DNA from: Bin125 sp026705025
GTDB lineage: Bacteria; Chloroflexota; Dehalococcoidia; Bin125
Direction: 5' to 3'
NCBI GenBank assembly: GCA_026705025.1
Contig: JAPPBN010000007.1
Coordinates: 1 to 29,264 of the forward strand
DNA: 29,264 bases
Shown here: piece by piece, positions 7,489 to 14,993 of the stretch
How the letters are laid out: every line of letters starts with the position of its first letter
Numbering within the stretch: the first letter of the stretch is position 1
Notes under the pieces: model-generated
The model's input: the letters and a program-made list of their open reading frames with translations, nothing else
Told to the model about the DNA's origin: nothing
Databases searched by the model: none
Made by a program: the position numbers and the translations under genes

Positions 7489-8265
7489 GTGAGCCAGCGG
7501 TGGGCGCTTCTGCTCCAATACGACGGTACGGAGTTCGCAGGGTCGCAATGGCAGCCGAATCGTCCAACGGTCCAGCGTGCACTGCAGTCCGCCCTGCAAT
7601 CGTTGACCGGATCGGAGTGTCCGGCCTCAATGGCGGGCCGCACCGATGCCGGCGTCCACGCCACGGGGCAAGTCGCCTCGTTCGTGACGGACGTCTCGAT
7701 CGACGACATGCCGGCTCACCGCTGGGTCCGAGGTCTGAATCACTTTCTACCCTCCTCGGCCGCCGTGCAGGCAGCCGTTCCGGTGAACGATGGATTCGAT
7801 CCACGCCGCGATGCCCGGTCACGGACATACACCTACACGTTGCGAATGTCGAATCAGCGTCAACCGTTGTGGCAACGTCGAGCCTGGGTCGTGCCGACCG
7901 CATTCGATTGCGAAATGGCGAGAGCGGCGCTGTTGGCCCTGATCGGAACGCGCGACTTCGCGGCGTTCACGCCGCCGGCACCGGATCGAACGACGAGCCG
8001 GACCTTGTACGAAGCGGCGCTCACCATCGGCGCCGACTCATGCCGAGTCAGCGTTCGCGCCGACTCGTTTCTGCAGCACCAGGTTCGCCGAATAGTCGGA
8101 GCAGTTGTGGAAGTCGCTCGTGGGCGTGTCAGCCTGGAGGAATTCGCGCTGCAGCTGGATGCCGCAGAGCCCGGCTCGATGGGACCGACCGCCCCAGCCC
8201 GCGGTCTCAGTCTGACCGAAGTCGAGTACGAACCGCCCTTGTTCAACACAGACCATTGCCCCTGA
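7489..8265 (+). CDS. truA: tRNA pseudouridine synthase A (positions 38-40)
   Basis: Converts uridines in the anticodon stem of many tRNAs to pseudouridine. The catalytic aspartate is D53 in the motif MAGRTDAGVHATGQVASF. Other family blocks are LQYDGTEFAGSQWQ, DPRRDARSRTYTYTL and the C-terminal SFLQHQVRRIVGAVVEVARG. The length of 258 residues is normal. The GTG start lies 15 nt after rplQ with only a weak upstream GAG. Position between rplQ and rplM is common in Gram-positive bacteria and Chloroflexota, so cotranscription with the ribosomal genes is likely. Confidence 0.95.
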   Translation: MSQRWALLLQYDGTEFAGSQWQPNRPTVQRALQSALQSLTGSECPASMAGRTDAGVHATGQVASFVTDVSIDDMPAHRWVRGLNHFLPSSAAVQAAVPVNDGFDPRRDARSRTYTYTLRMSNQRQPLWQRRAWVVPTAFDCEMARAALLALIGTRDFAAFTPPAPDRTTSRTLYEAALTIGADSCRVSVRADSFLQHQVRRIVGAVVEVARGRVSLEEFALQLDAAEPGSMGPTAPARGLSLTEVEYEPPLFNTDHCP

Positions 8266-8310
8266 TCCCACCAGTGGGTCAATCAGAGGGACGTTGAGGG
8301 AGACTGAAGC

Positions 8311-8745
8311 ATGTCGACGACCGTTCTTGGATCACATCAGGTGCCTCGCACCTGGCATTTGATCGACGCAGCCGACCGGCCGCTCGGTCGCCTGGCGACC
8401 GAGGTCGCCACACTGTTGCGCGGCAAGCACAAGCCGGCGTTTCATCCATCTCAGGACATCGGCGACTACGTCGTCGTCGTCAACGCGGGCAAAGTGGCCG
8501 TCAGTGGTCGCAAGCTCGAGCAGAAGATGTACTACCGGCACTCTGGCCACCTGGGCAATCTCAAAGAGACCACCCTCAAGGACATGCTGGCCAAGCGTCC
8601 CGAGCGGGTGATCGAGCACGCCGTACGCGGCATGCTGCCCAAGAATCGCCTCGGACGTACGCAATATCGGCACCTCCGCGTGTACGCCGGAGCCGATCAT
8701 CCACATGCAGGACAGTTCGCCGGCGCGCCAGCGGAAGCGGAGTAA
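8311..8745 (+). CDS. rplM: 50S ribosomal protein L13
   Basis: Early-assembling large-subunit protein, 144 residues. Diagnostic parts are WHLIDAADRPLGRLATEVATLLRGKHKPAFHP, GDYVVVVNAGKVAVSGRK, KMYYRHSGHLGNLKETTL and HAVRGMLPKNRLGRTQYRHLRVYAGADHPHAGQ. AGGGAG about 7 nt upstream supports the ATG. It begins 45 nt after truA and is followed after 3 nt by rpsI, the invariant bacterial pair. Confidence 0.97.
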   Translation: MSTTVLGSHQVPRTWHLIDAADRPLGRLATEVATLLRGKHKPAFHPSQDIGDYVVVVNAGKVAVSGRKLEQKMYYRHSGHLGNLKETTLKDMLAKRPERVIEHAVRGMLPKNRLGRTQYRHLRVYAGADHPHAGQFAGAPAEAE

Positions 8746-8748
8746 TCG

Positions 8749-9147
8749 ATGACCACCGCAGGACACTACTACTACGGACTGGGGCGTCGAAAGACGTCCA
8801 TTGCCCGTGTTCGCCTCTACCCGGGCAATGGCCAGATCACAATCAACGGCAAGGATGCAAACGACCTCTTCCGGCGTCCCGAACAGCGCCGCATGATCGA
8901 AGAGCCGCTGCGTCACACCGGTATGCAAAACAGCTTTTCGGCGGTCGTGCGTTGCACTGGCGGAGGGATCAACGGCTGGGCGGGGGCGATACGCCTCGGC
9001 ATTGCCCGTGCGCTGCTTGCCAGCGACGAGACCCTCCGCCGCCCCCTGCGCCAGGCGGGCATGCTGACCCGGGATCCGCGAGCCAAGGAGCGCAAGAAGC
9101 CGGGCCTCAAGCGGGCACGCAAGGCGCCGCAGTACACCAAGCGCTAG
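8749..9147 (+). CDS. rpsI: 30S ribosomal protein S9
   Basis: Small-subunit protein whose C-terminal tail reaches the P-site tRNA. Family blocks are YYYGLGRRKTSIARVRLYPGNGQITINGK, the VRCTGGGINGWAGAIRLGIARAL region and the invariant end RKKPGLKRARKAPQYTKR. The length of 132 residues is normal. It starts 3 nt after the rplM stop. Its TAG stop is only 7 nt from the stop codon of the convergent metK. A GC-rich inverted repeat (9160-9174, CCGCC/GGCGG) follows but has no T-run, so termination of the ribosomal operon must occur inside metK or depend on Rho. Confidence 0.97.
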   Translation: MTTAGHYYYGLGRRKTSIARVRLYPGNGQITINGKDANDLFRRPEQRRMIEEPLRHTGMQNSFSAVVRCTGGGINGWAGAIRLGIARALLASDETLRRPLRQAGMLTRDPRAKERKKPGLKRARKAPQYTKR

Positions 9148-9154
9148 ACGCCCC

Positions 9155-10381
9155 TTAGTCCGCCAGCCCGGCGGCGTCGCGTAGCGTCGCAGCGTGGTGA
9201 CTCTGCTCCCAGGGCAGATCAAGGTCGTCGCGACCGAAGTGCCCGTACGCAGCAGTCGGCTGGTAGATCGGACGCTTCAGGTCCAGGTGGTGAATGATTG
9301 CGGCTGGACGCAGGTCGAAGCACTGTGCCACCAGCGACGTCAGTTCGGCATCGGAGACCCGGCCGGTCCCAAATGAATGCGCTGCCAGACTGGTCGGCTC
9401 CGCCTTGCCAATCGCATAACTCACCTGCAACTCGACCCGTTCGGCGAGTCCGGCCGCCACGATGTTGCGAGCCGCGTGTCGGGCGGCGTACGCGGCACTC
9501 CGGTCAACTTTGGTCGGGTCCTTGCCGGAAAACGCGCCACCGCCGTGCCGTGCCATTCCACCGTAGGTGTCAACGATGATCTTGCGACCGGTCAGGCCGG
9601 CGTCTGCCAGCGGTCCACCGGTGATGAACTGGCCCGACGGATTGACGTAGATATGCGTCTCATCGTCGATCAGCTCGTTGGGAATCACGGGGTCAATGAC
9701 AAAGCGGCGAATCTCTTTGGCGATCTGCTCCTGCCCCACCAACTCGCTGTGTTGTGTGCTCACGACAATGGCGTCGATGCGACTGGGCCGGCCGTGTGCG
9801 TACTCCACAGTGACCTGTGACTTGCCGTCCGGCCGTAGCCACTCCGCCGAGCCGTCTCGCCGAACCCTACTGAGTTGACGGGTCAGGCGGTGCGCCAATT
9901 CAATGGGCAGCGGCATCAGGCTCTCGGTCTCGTCGCAGGCAAAGCCGAACATCATGCCCTGGTCGCCAGCCCCATGCCGATCGAATGGGTCGTCGCCGCC
10001 GCGTGACGCCTCCCCCGCCAGGCCCCGAACCCCCGCGTCGATGTCGGGCGACTGACGATTGATCGACAGCAGCACCTTGCAAGTCTCGGCATCGATCCCC
10101 CAGGCACGATCCGTGTAACCGATACGCAGCAGCGTGTTGCGGACAATCTGCTCAACATCGATGTCAGCTGACGTAGTGATCTCACCGAAGACCATCACAA
10201 GATCGGAAGAAACACCCGTCTCGCAAGCCACATGGGATTCCGGATCTTCGGCGAGACAGGCGTCGAGCACGGCGTCGGAGATCTGATCGCAGACCTTGTC
10301 TGGGTGGCCTTCGGTTACCGACTCGGAGGTCCAGAGGCCGCTGATGTTCTGCGCAGGCGTTGCCCGCTTGCTGAAAGTCAT
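9155..10381 (-). CDS. metK: S-adenosylmethionine synthetase
   Basis: Makes S-adenosylmethionine from methionine and ATP. Typical motifs are SESVTEGHPDKVCDQISDAVLDA near the N-terminus, GAGDQGMMFGFACDE, NPSGQFITGGPLADAGLTGRKIIVDTYGGMARHGGGAFSGKDPTKVDRSAAYAAR and YAIGKAEP. The length of 408 is normal. It is the last gene of the minus-strand SAM operon. Its ATG overlaps the ahcY stop by 4 nt (ATGA), which suggests translational coupling. Its 3' end meets rpsI. No SAM riboswitch is seen ahead of the gene or the operon. Confidence 0.97.
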   Translation of the reverse strand: MTFSKRATPAQNISGLWTSESVTEGHPDKVCDQISDAVLDACLAEDPESHVACETGVSSDLVMVFGEITTSADIDVEQIVRNTLLRIGYTDRAWGIDAETCKVLLSINRQSPDIDAGVRGLAGEASRGGDDPFDRHGAGDQGMMFGFACDETESLMPLPIELAHRLTRQLSRVRRDGSAEWLRPDGKSQVTVEYAHGRPSRIDAIVVSTQHSELVGQEQIAKEIRRFVIDPVIPNELIDDETHIYVNPSGQFITGGPLADAGLTGRKIIVDTYGGMARHGGGAFSGKDPTKVDRSAAYAARHAARNIVAAGLAERVELQVSYAIGKAEPTSLAAHSFGTGRVSDAELTSLVAQCFDLRPAAIIHHLDLKRPIYQPTAAYGHFGRDDLDLPWEQSHHAATLRDAAGLAD

Positions 10382-11643
10382 GTGCCTTCATCCCAGGAAC
10401 TGAGATAGCGCTGCTGTTCTTGAGTCAAGGTGTCGAGCTCCACGCCCATGCTGGCAAGCTTGAGCCTGGCGACCATCTGATCGATGTCCCCTGGAACCTC
10501 GTGAATGCCTGGCTCCAGCGGCGGATCGGCTCGCAACAGGTGCTCCACAGCCAATGCCTGGTTGGCGAATGACATGTCCATCACGCTGGCCGGGTGCCCC
10601 TCCGCCGCCGAAAGGTTGACCAGTCGGCCTTCCGCCAGGATCAGCAGTTCGCGGCCATCGGCAGTGGAATGTGCGGTCACATACGGCTTCAATTCACGCT
10701 GTTGTTCGGTGATCTCGGATAACGCATCCAGATTGATTTCGTGATTGAAGTGGCCGGCATTGGCCATGATCGCGCCGGATTTCATTTCGGCGAAGTGAGG
10801 CTCATCGATGACATGGACATCGCCAGTGGTGGTGATGAAGATGTCTCCTTCGGCTGCTGCATCCGTCATCGGCATGACCCGAAATCCGTCCATCACTGCT
10901 TCCAACGCGCGTAACGGGTCAACCTCGGTCACAATCACATGCGCGCCCAGTCCATCAGCGCGTGACGCCACCCCGCGACCGCACCAGCCATAACCGGCCA
11001 CGACGATGGTCTTGCCCGCGAGCAACACGTTCGTCGCCCGAATAATCCCGTCGAGGGCACTCTGTCCGGTGCCGTAGCGATTATCGAAGAAGTGTTTGGT
11101 CGCCGCATCATTGACGGCCATGATCGGATAGGCCAGCGCGCCGTCGGCGGCCATGGCGCGCAGCCGAATCACGCCGGTGGTCGTCTCTTCGCAGCCGCCG
11201 ATGACGGCATTAAGCGCGTCACGACGGTCGCTGTGCAAGGTCGAGACGAGGTCGGCGCCATCGTCAATCGTTATCTGAGGTCGCGTGTCGATCACCCGAT
11301 GAATGTGCTCGTAGTACGTTTCGTTCGACTCACCCTTGATCGCGAACACGCTGATCCCGGCACGCTCCACCAACGCCGCCGCCACGTCGTCCTGGGTCGA
11401 GAGCGGATTGCTGGCGCAGAGCGTCACGTCTGCACCGCCGGCCTGGAGAGCCAGGGCAAGATTGGCGGTCTCCGAGGTGATGTGCAGGCAGCCGGCCACA
11501 CTCAACCCGGTGAACGGACGCTCGGCCGCGAACCGTTCATGGATCTGCGCTGTGACCGGCATCTCTCGGGCCGCCCAGGCGATCCGCTGTTCGCCGTACT
11601 CGGCCAGCCGGCTGTCGGCGATTTCGCAGACTGCTTGACTCAC
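10378..11643 (-). CDS. ahcY: Adenosylhomocysteinase (S-adenosylhomocysteine hydrolase)
   Basis: NAD-dependent hydrolysis of S-adenosylhomocysteine to adenosine and homocysteine. Motifs include HITSETANLALALQAGGADVTLCASNPLSTQDDVAAAL, DDGADLVSTLH, NDAATKHFFDNRYGTGQS and the Rossmann region KTIVVAGYGWCGRGVASRADGLGA (about residues 210-233). At 421 residues this is the short form that lacks the roughly 40-residue insert of eukaryotic and many proteobacterial enzymes. I chose the GTG at 11643 because it overlaps the upstream GNAT stop by 4 nt (GTGA) and MSQAVCEIADSRLAEYG is the natural N-terminus. An upstream ATG would run deep into the GNAT gene. Relatives in some archaea prefer the inosyl substrate, so exact substrate is not proven. 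Confidence 0.95.
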   Translation of the reverse strand: MSQAVCEIADSRLAEYGEQRIAWAAREMPVTAQIHERFAAERPFTGLSVAGCLHITSETANLALALQAGGADVTLCASNPLSTQDDVAAALVERAGISVFAIKGESNETYYEHIHRVIDTRPQITIDDGADLVSTLHSDRRDALNAVIGGCEETTTGVIRLRAMAADGALAYPIMAVNDAATKHFFDNRYGTGQSALDGIIRATNVLLAGKTIVVAGYGWCGRGVASRADGLGAHVIVTEVDPLRALEAVMDGFRVMPMTDAAAEGDIFITTTGDVHVIDEPHFAEMKSGAIMANAGHFNHEINLDALSEITEQQRELKPYVTAHSTADGRELLILAEGRLVNLSAAEGHPASVMDMSFANQALAVEHLLRADPPLEPGIHEVPGDIDQMVARLKLASMGVELDTLTQEQQRYLSSWDEGT

Positions 11644-12524
11644 GTTTTGACGACCTCCCGTTCGCCGTCTGGCCCGCGTCGGCGTGCTGCCCAACGACGC
11701 ATAGCGGTCATCAGCGTACTGGTATGGCGCGTTGCGGAAGCTTCGATGATGTCGCCTACATGTCGATAGCCCAGCTTGCGATAGGCAAGAACAGCCGGAG
11801 TGTTCTCCGGATCGACAGACAGCACCACCTCGTCCACCTGTTCAAGCAACGCAGCTGTCACGGCCGAAGTCGCCGTCGTCGCGTGTCCGCGGCCGCGATA
11901 TCTGGGATGCGTGAAGACGTTCCCCAGGATGGCAATGCCATGGGACCTGCCGATGGCGTGAGTCCCGGCGACGGCCACCAAACGCTCTTCATCGACCACA
12001 CCCCAGTAACAGCCTGCAGCAATGTGTTCGCGCTGGTAGTGGGTAGGATCGCCTTCCGCGTTGTACAGGCGGTTGAGCAGGTCGACGTGGGCGCCAAGCA
12101 TCGGCTGCGCTTCCAGATCGTTTGGCTGGAACGACTCACGCGTGACCAGCATGCGCATCATCCGAGTGATCCGTCGGAAGCTGTAGACCCGTTCCAGCGC
12201 CGCAACGTGGTCAGGTGTCGCAATCGCGAACGTGTTCGGATAGCCGGGATGGAGTTGAAGGACGGCTCCGACGCCTTCAGCGGAGCCCGCCAATGTCGTC
12301 GCGCTGCCCAGGCCGCCGCGTGAATGACAGACGATTGATTCACTGCTGCCGATCACACAGCCGTAAAACTCCGCCTCCGGCCAGGCGTCCTCATCCAATT
12401 GCGCCAAGGCATATGCGGCGCTGTATCGATCAGTCTGGAGACGATCCCCCAGAGCCTCACGGTCGAATACGCGGGCAATCTCGGCCGTTGCGCGCGTTTC
12501 GCCGAGTCGAATTGAGAGGGCCAT
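11640..12524 (-). CDS. GNAT-family N-acetyltransferase in the SAM-recycling operon
   Basis: Predicted acyl-CoA-dependent acetyltransferase of 294 residues. The C-terminal half has the GNAT core with acetyl-CoA-binding motif A at about residues 199-216 (GNVFTHPRYRGRGHAT) and the following ENTPAVLAYRKLGYRHVG helix-strand. The N-terminal half (1-150) is a divergent domain and may be a second, degenerate GNAT fold. The start is MALSIRL at 12524, 10 nt after the kinase stop; longer versions would overlap the kinase gene. The stop overlaps ahcY by 4 nt. Its substrate is unknown. The operon position suggests a link to S-adenosylmethionine or adenosine metabolism, but this is inference only. Confidence 0.85.
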   Translation of the reverse strand: MALSIRLGETRATAEIARVFDREALGDRLQTDRYSAAYALAQLDEDAWPEAEFYGCVIGSSESIVCHSRGGLGSATTLAGSAEGVGAVLQLHPGYPNTFAIATPDHVAALERVYSFRRITRMMRMLVTRESFQPNDLEAQPMLGAHVDLLNRLYNAEGDPTHYQREHIAAGCYWGVVDEERLVAVAGTHAIGRSHGIAILGNVFTHPRYRGRGHATTATSAVTAALLEQVDEVVLSVDPENTPAVLAYRKLGYRHVGDIIEASATRHTSTLMTAMRRWAARRRGPDGEREVVKT

Positions 12525-12534
12525 GGCGGAAACG

Positions 12535-13473
12535 TTAGCGGCTCGACTGGAACAGCGTCGAAGCGGGAACGTTGTCAACCGCAACCAATGATGTTCTGTC
12601 GGCCACCAATTCGCGAGTCGCCAAACAGATGCCTTCGATGCCGAACCGCTCAATCGCGAATGACGCCGCAGCGCAACCCCACACCGCTCCCTCGACCAGA
12701 TCGCAACCTCGCGCAACGGCGCTGAGCAATGCGCCAATGAACGTGTCGCCGGCCCCGGTTGGATCGATCACATGGATGCCCGGCACGGCGCTAACCCTCG
12801 TCAGCCGATCCCCTTCGAATATCTCAACACCCTGAGAGGCCTTCTTGTGGATGAACACCGACGGACCCAACGAACGAATCACGCTCCAGGCGGCCGCCGG
12901 CAATCCGGGATCGTCTTGCTCACCCTGCCACTGGATCAGGTGAGCAGCTTCCAGCGTGTTGATTGAGACGATGTCCGCATAGCGAAGCTGATCGCGAAAC
13001 TCCTCACGCCGCTCGGCCACTTCGCGTTCGATCGTGTCGATGGCGACCAACTCCGGCTCAACCATCTGCGTCATCGCCCGATGGTTCTGGTCCGGGTTGC
13101 CGGCGGTCAGCAGCACATATGGGGCGTGCCGTATCGCTTCATCGACGACGATCGGATGCGTGTCATAGACGCCCGCTCGCGTATACAGCGTTTCGCGAAC
13201 GTCGCCGTCCGACGAGTATCGACAACCCCAGCGGAAGTTGGGACCCTCAACGTGTTCAATCCCGTCGAGATCAACTCCCCGATCGATGAGCGGCCGCAGG
13301 AGCGTCCGGTCGAAGTCGTCACCAATCACCGAGATCGGCGCCGCCCGGGCCAGGATCGAAGCAGCCAGGCTGGCATAGACCGCTGAACCGCCGAGAACCT
13401 GGTCGATATCCCCGGCCTGGCTGTGGATCTCGTCGAGCGCAATCGCCCCGACGACCGCCAGATCCACGATCAC
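12535..13473 (-). CDS. PfkB-family carbohydrate/nucleoside kinase
   Basis: Ribokinase-fold sugar or nucleoside kinase, 312 residues. The N-terminal glycine motif VLGGSAVYASLAASILA (about 27-43) and the C-terminal anion-hole motif HVIDPTGAGDTFIGALL (234-250), with catalytic D243, are both intact. Substrate cannot be read from the sequence. Its location between mtnP and ahcY makes adenosine kinase an attractive idea, since AhcY releases adenosine; a sugar kinase acting in methylthioribose salvage is another. The GTG start overlaps the mtnP stop by 4 nt (GTGA), so its translation is probably coupled to mtnP. Confidence 0.9.
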   Translation of the reverse strand: MIVDLAVVGAIALDEIHSQAGDIDQVLGGSAVYASLAASILARAAPISVIGDDFDRTLLRPLIDRGVDLDGIEHVEGPNFRWGCRYSSDGDVRETLYTRAGVYDTHPIVVDEAIRHAPYVLLTAGNPDQNHRAMTQMVEPELVAIDTIEREVAERREEFRDQLRYADIVSINTLEAAHLIQWQGEQDDPGLPAAAWSVIRSLGPSVFIHKKASQGVEIFEGDRLTRVSAVPGIHVIDPTGAGDTFIGALLSAVARGCDLVEGAVWGCAAASFAIERFGIEGICLATRELVADRTSLVAVDNVPASTLFQSSR

Positions 13474-14348
13474 GGCAATCTGCCTTCGATCAGCAAGGAG
13501 TATCGTTCCAATGTTTCCTCGGGGATGCGCCGAGGATCCGTCATGATCGCGCCAAACAGCGCCCCGTCTGCGGTTGACGTCCAGTCGTCGGGAAGACGTT
13601 CGGTGAGGTCGGAGATGATGCGCTGGGCCGACTGAACGTTCTGCGCCACGATCTCCGCGACCGCGGCGGCCGTCACGTCGGCTTCCGACTCGTGCCAGAC
13701 GTCATAATCGGTGGCTGTGGCGAGCATCGCGTACGCAATCTCCGCCTCCCGCGCCAGCTTGGCCTCGGGCACTGCGGTCATCCCAATGATCGATGCATCC
13801 CACGAGCGGTACAGGTGAGACTCGGCTCTCGTGCTGAACAGCGGACCTTCCATCGCGATATAGGCCCCGCCCGCATGCACAGTCTGGCCCACGCGACCAG
13901 CGCTCTCGACCAGGCGATTGCTCAAGTCAGCGCAGAATGGGTCCGCAAAGCCGACGTGAACCACGATGCCGTCGCCAAAGAACGTGGTCGGCCTGCCTGC
14001 TCGCGTGCGATCGATGATCTGGTCCGGCACCACCATGTGTCCGGGCACGATCTCCTGCTTGAGCGAGCCCACAGCCGAAACTGCCAGGATGCCCTGAACA
14101 CCGAGCGCCTTCAGGGCCCAGATGTTGGCCCGCACAGGTATCTCGTGCGGCATCAACCGATGTCCAACGCCGTGCCGAGGCAGAAAAGCAACTCGCTTCT
14201 CGTGCAAGGTGCCAATCACGATTTCGTCCGAGGTGTCTCCGAACGGAGTGGATGTGCTCCAACGTTCAACCTCGTTCAGGCCGGGCATCCGGTAAAACCC
14301 CGAGCCGCCGATCACGGCGAGTTGAGCGGTCGGAGGTGAGCTTGGCAT
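13470..14348 (-). CDS. mtnP: S-methyl-5'-thioadenosine phosphorylase family
   Basis: Predicted phosphorolysis of methylthioadenosine to adenine and methylthioribose-1-phosphate, clearing the by-product of polyamine and other SAM-using reactions. Purine phosphorylase family 2 motifs are present: IGGSGFYRMPGL (12-23), FLPRHGVGHRLMPHEIPVRANIWALK, AVSAVGSLK and YIAMEGPLFSTRAESHLYR. The length of 292 is normal. Family members may instead use inosine or guanosine; the flanking apt, ahcY and metK favour methylthioadenosine. It follows apt after 18 nt and overlaps the kinase gene by 4 nt. Confidence 0.92.
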   Translation of the reverse strand: MPSSPPTAQLAVIGGSGFYRMPGLNEVERWSTSTPFGDTSDEIVIGTLHEKRVAFLPRHGVGHRLMPHEIPVRANIWALKALGVQGILAVSAVGSLKQEIVPGHMVVPDQIIDRTRAGRPTTFFGDGIVVHVGFADPFCADLSNRLVESAGRVGQTVHAGGAYIAMEGPLFSTRAESHLYRSWDASIIGMTAVPEAKLAREAEIAYAMLATATDYDVWHESEADVTAAAVAEIVAQNVQSAQRIISDLTERLPDDWTSTADGALFGAIMTDPRRIPEETLERYSLLIEGRLP

Positions 14349-14366
14349 TGGCGCGTCCTTTCGGCG

Positions 14367-14897
14367 TCAATAGACCAGCATCGAAACGATGTCTTGCGGA
14401 AGCAAACGTTCGCGTCCGTTGAGCGCTTCGAGCTCGATCAGGAAAGCGACGGTCGCAATCTCCGCGCCGGCTTGAAGCACCAGTTGCAACGATGCCTCCG
14501 CGGTCCCCCCGGTTGCCAGCAGGTCGTCAACCAGGGCGACGCGCGCGCCACTGCCTAGAGCGTCGGCGTGCATTTCGATGGTGGCGGAGCCATACTCAAG
14601 CTCGTATGAGCGCGAGATCGTCTCGGCGGGCAACTTACCAGCCTTGCGGATGGGCACGAACGGGCGATTGAGGCGCTGCGCGATCGGTGCGCCCAAAATG
14701 AAGCCGCGAGACTCGACGCCCACGATCGCGTCGGCGCCCTCGCAGTGCTGGGTCAGCCAGTCAATCGCCTGTCCAAAGGCGTCAGGCTCGGCCAGCAGTG
14801 GGGTGATGTCGCGGAACAGGATCCCCGGCTCCGGAAAGTCGGGGATGGCCCGGATGTACTGTGCAACCAGGTCGCGTGCCGTGGGAGTGTCGGTCAT
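14367..14897 (-). CDS. apt: Adenine phosphoribosyltransferase
   Basis: Converts adenine and PRPP to AMP. The 176-residue protein has the family N-terminus RAIPDFPEPGILFRDITPLL, the VGVESRGFILGAPIA block, FVPIRKAGKLP and the PRPP-binding motif VALVDDLLATGGTA (120-133). It is first in the SAM operon and recycles the adenine released by MtnP. No Shine-Dalgarno sequence precedes the ATG. A TACGCT -10-like hexamer ends 6 nt before the start codon, so the message is probably leaderless. It is transcribed divergently from the methyltransferase gene. Confidence 0.96.
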   Translation of the reverse strand: MTDTPTARDLVAQYIRAIPDFPEPGILFRDITPLLAEPDAFGQAIDWLTQHCEGADAIVGVESRGFILGAPIAQRLNRPFVPIRKAGKLPAETISRSYELEYGSATIEMHADALGSGARVALVDDLLATGGTAEASLQLVLQAGAEIATVAFLIELEALNGRERLLPQDIVSMLVY

Positions 14898-14900
14898 AGG

Positions 14901-14963
14901 GCCAGCGTACTAGCGGTCGCGGTGTTCAGTCGCGTTGGCTTCGCGCTTCGCTGGTACGCTGGC
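14901..14963. promoter_or_regulatory. Divergent intergenic region with a perfect 10-bp inverted repeat
   Basis: GCCAGCGTAC (14901-14910) and GTACGCTGGC (14954-14963) are exact reverse complements separated by 43 nt. Each arm contains a TACGCT hexamer facing outwards. That fits a -10 box (TANNNT) for apt on the minus strand and for the methyltransferase on the plus strand. The apt copy has a weak GCGACT -35 candidate 18 nt upstream and lies 6 nt from the ATG. The plus copy lies 33 nt before the GTG and has no good -35. The repeat may therefore be a pair of matched promoters, an operator, or both. Confidence 0.5.
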
Positions 14964-14993
14964 TCTCAGGTGCCCAGGGCAAGCGGAGGCCGC

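Noticed and set aside
9148..9180. Shared bidirectional terminator between rpsI and metK
   Set aside because: A GC-rich stem exists but lies within the metK coding end and has no T-run on either strand, so I do not list it as a terminator.
11644..11694. Longer ahcY start inside the GNAT gene
   Set aside because: The upstream residues (GSTPTRARRRTGG) are an out-of-frame reading of the GNAT C-terminus. The GTG at 11643 gives the normal N-terminus and the same overlap style seen at other junctions.
11092..11769. A 225-codon plus-strand frame
   Set aside because: It is antisense to ahcY and the GNAT gene and has low-complexity His/Arg/Gly-rich translation with no recognisable domain.
14898..14993. 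Looked for a SAM or SAH riboswitch ahead of the SAM-cycle operon
   Set aside because: The apt message appears leaderless and the intergenic region is only 96 nt. No conserved riboswitch core could be recognised on either strand.
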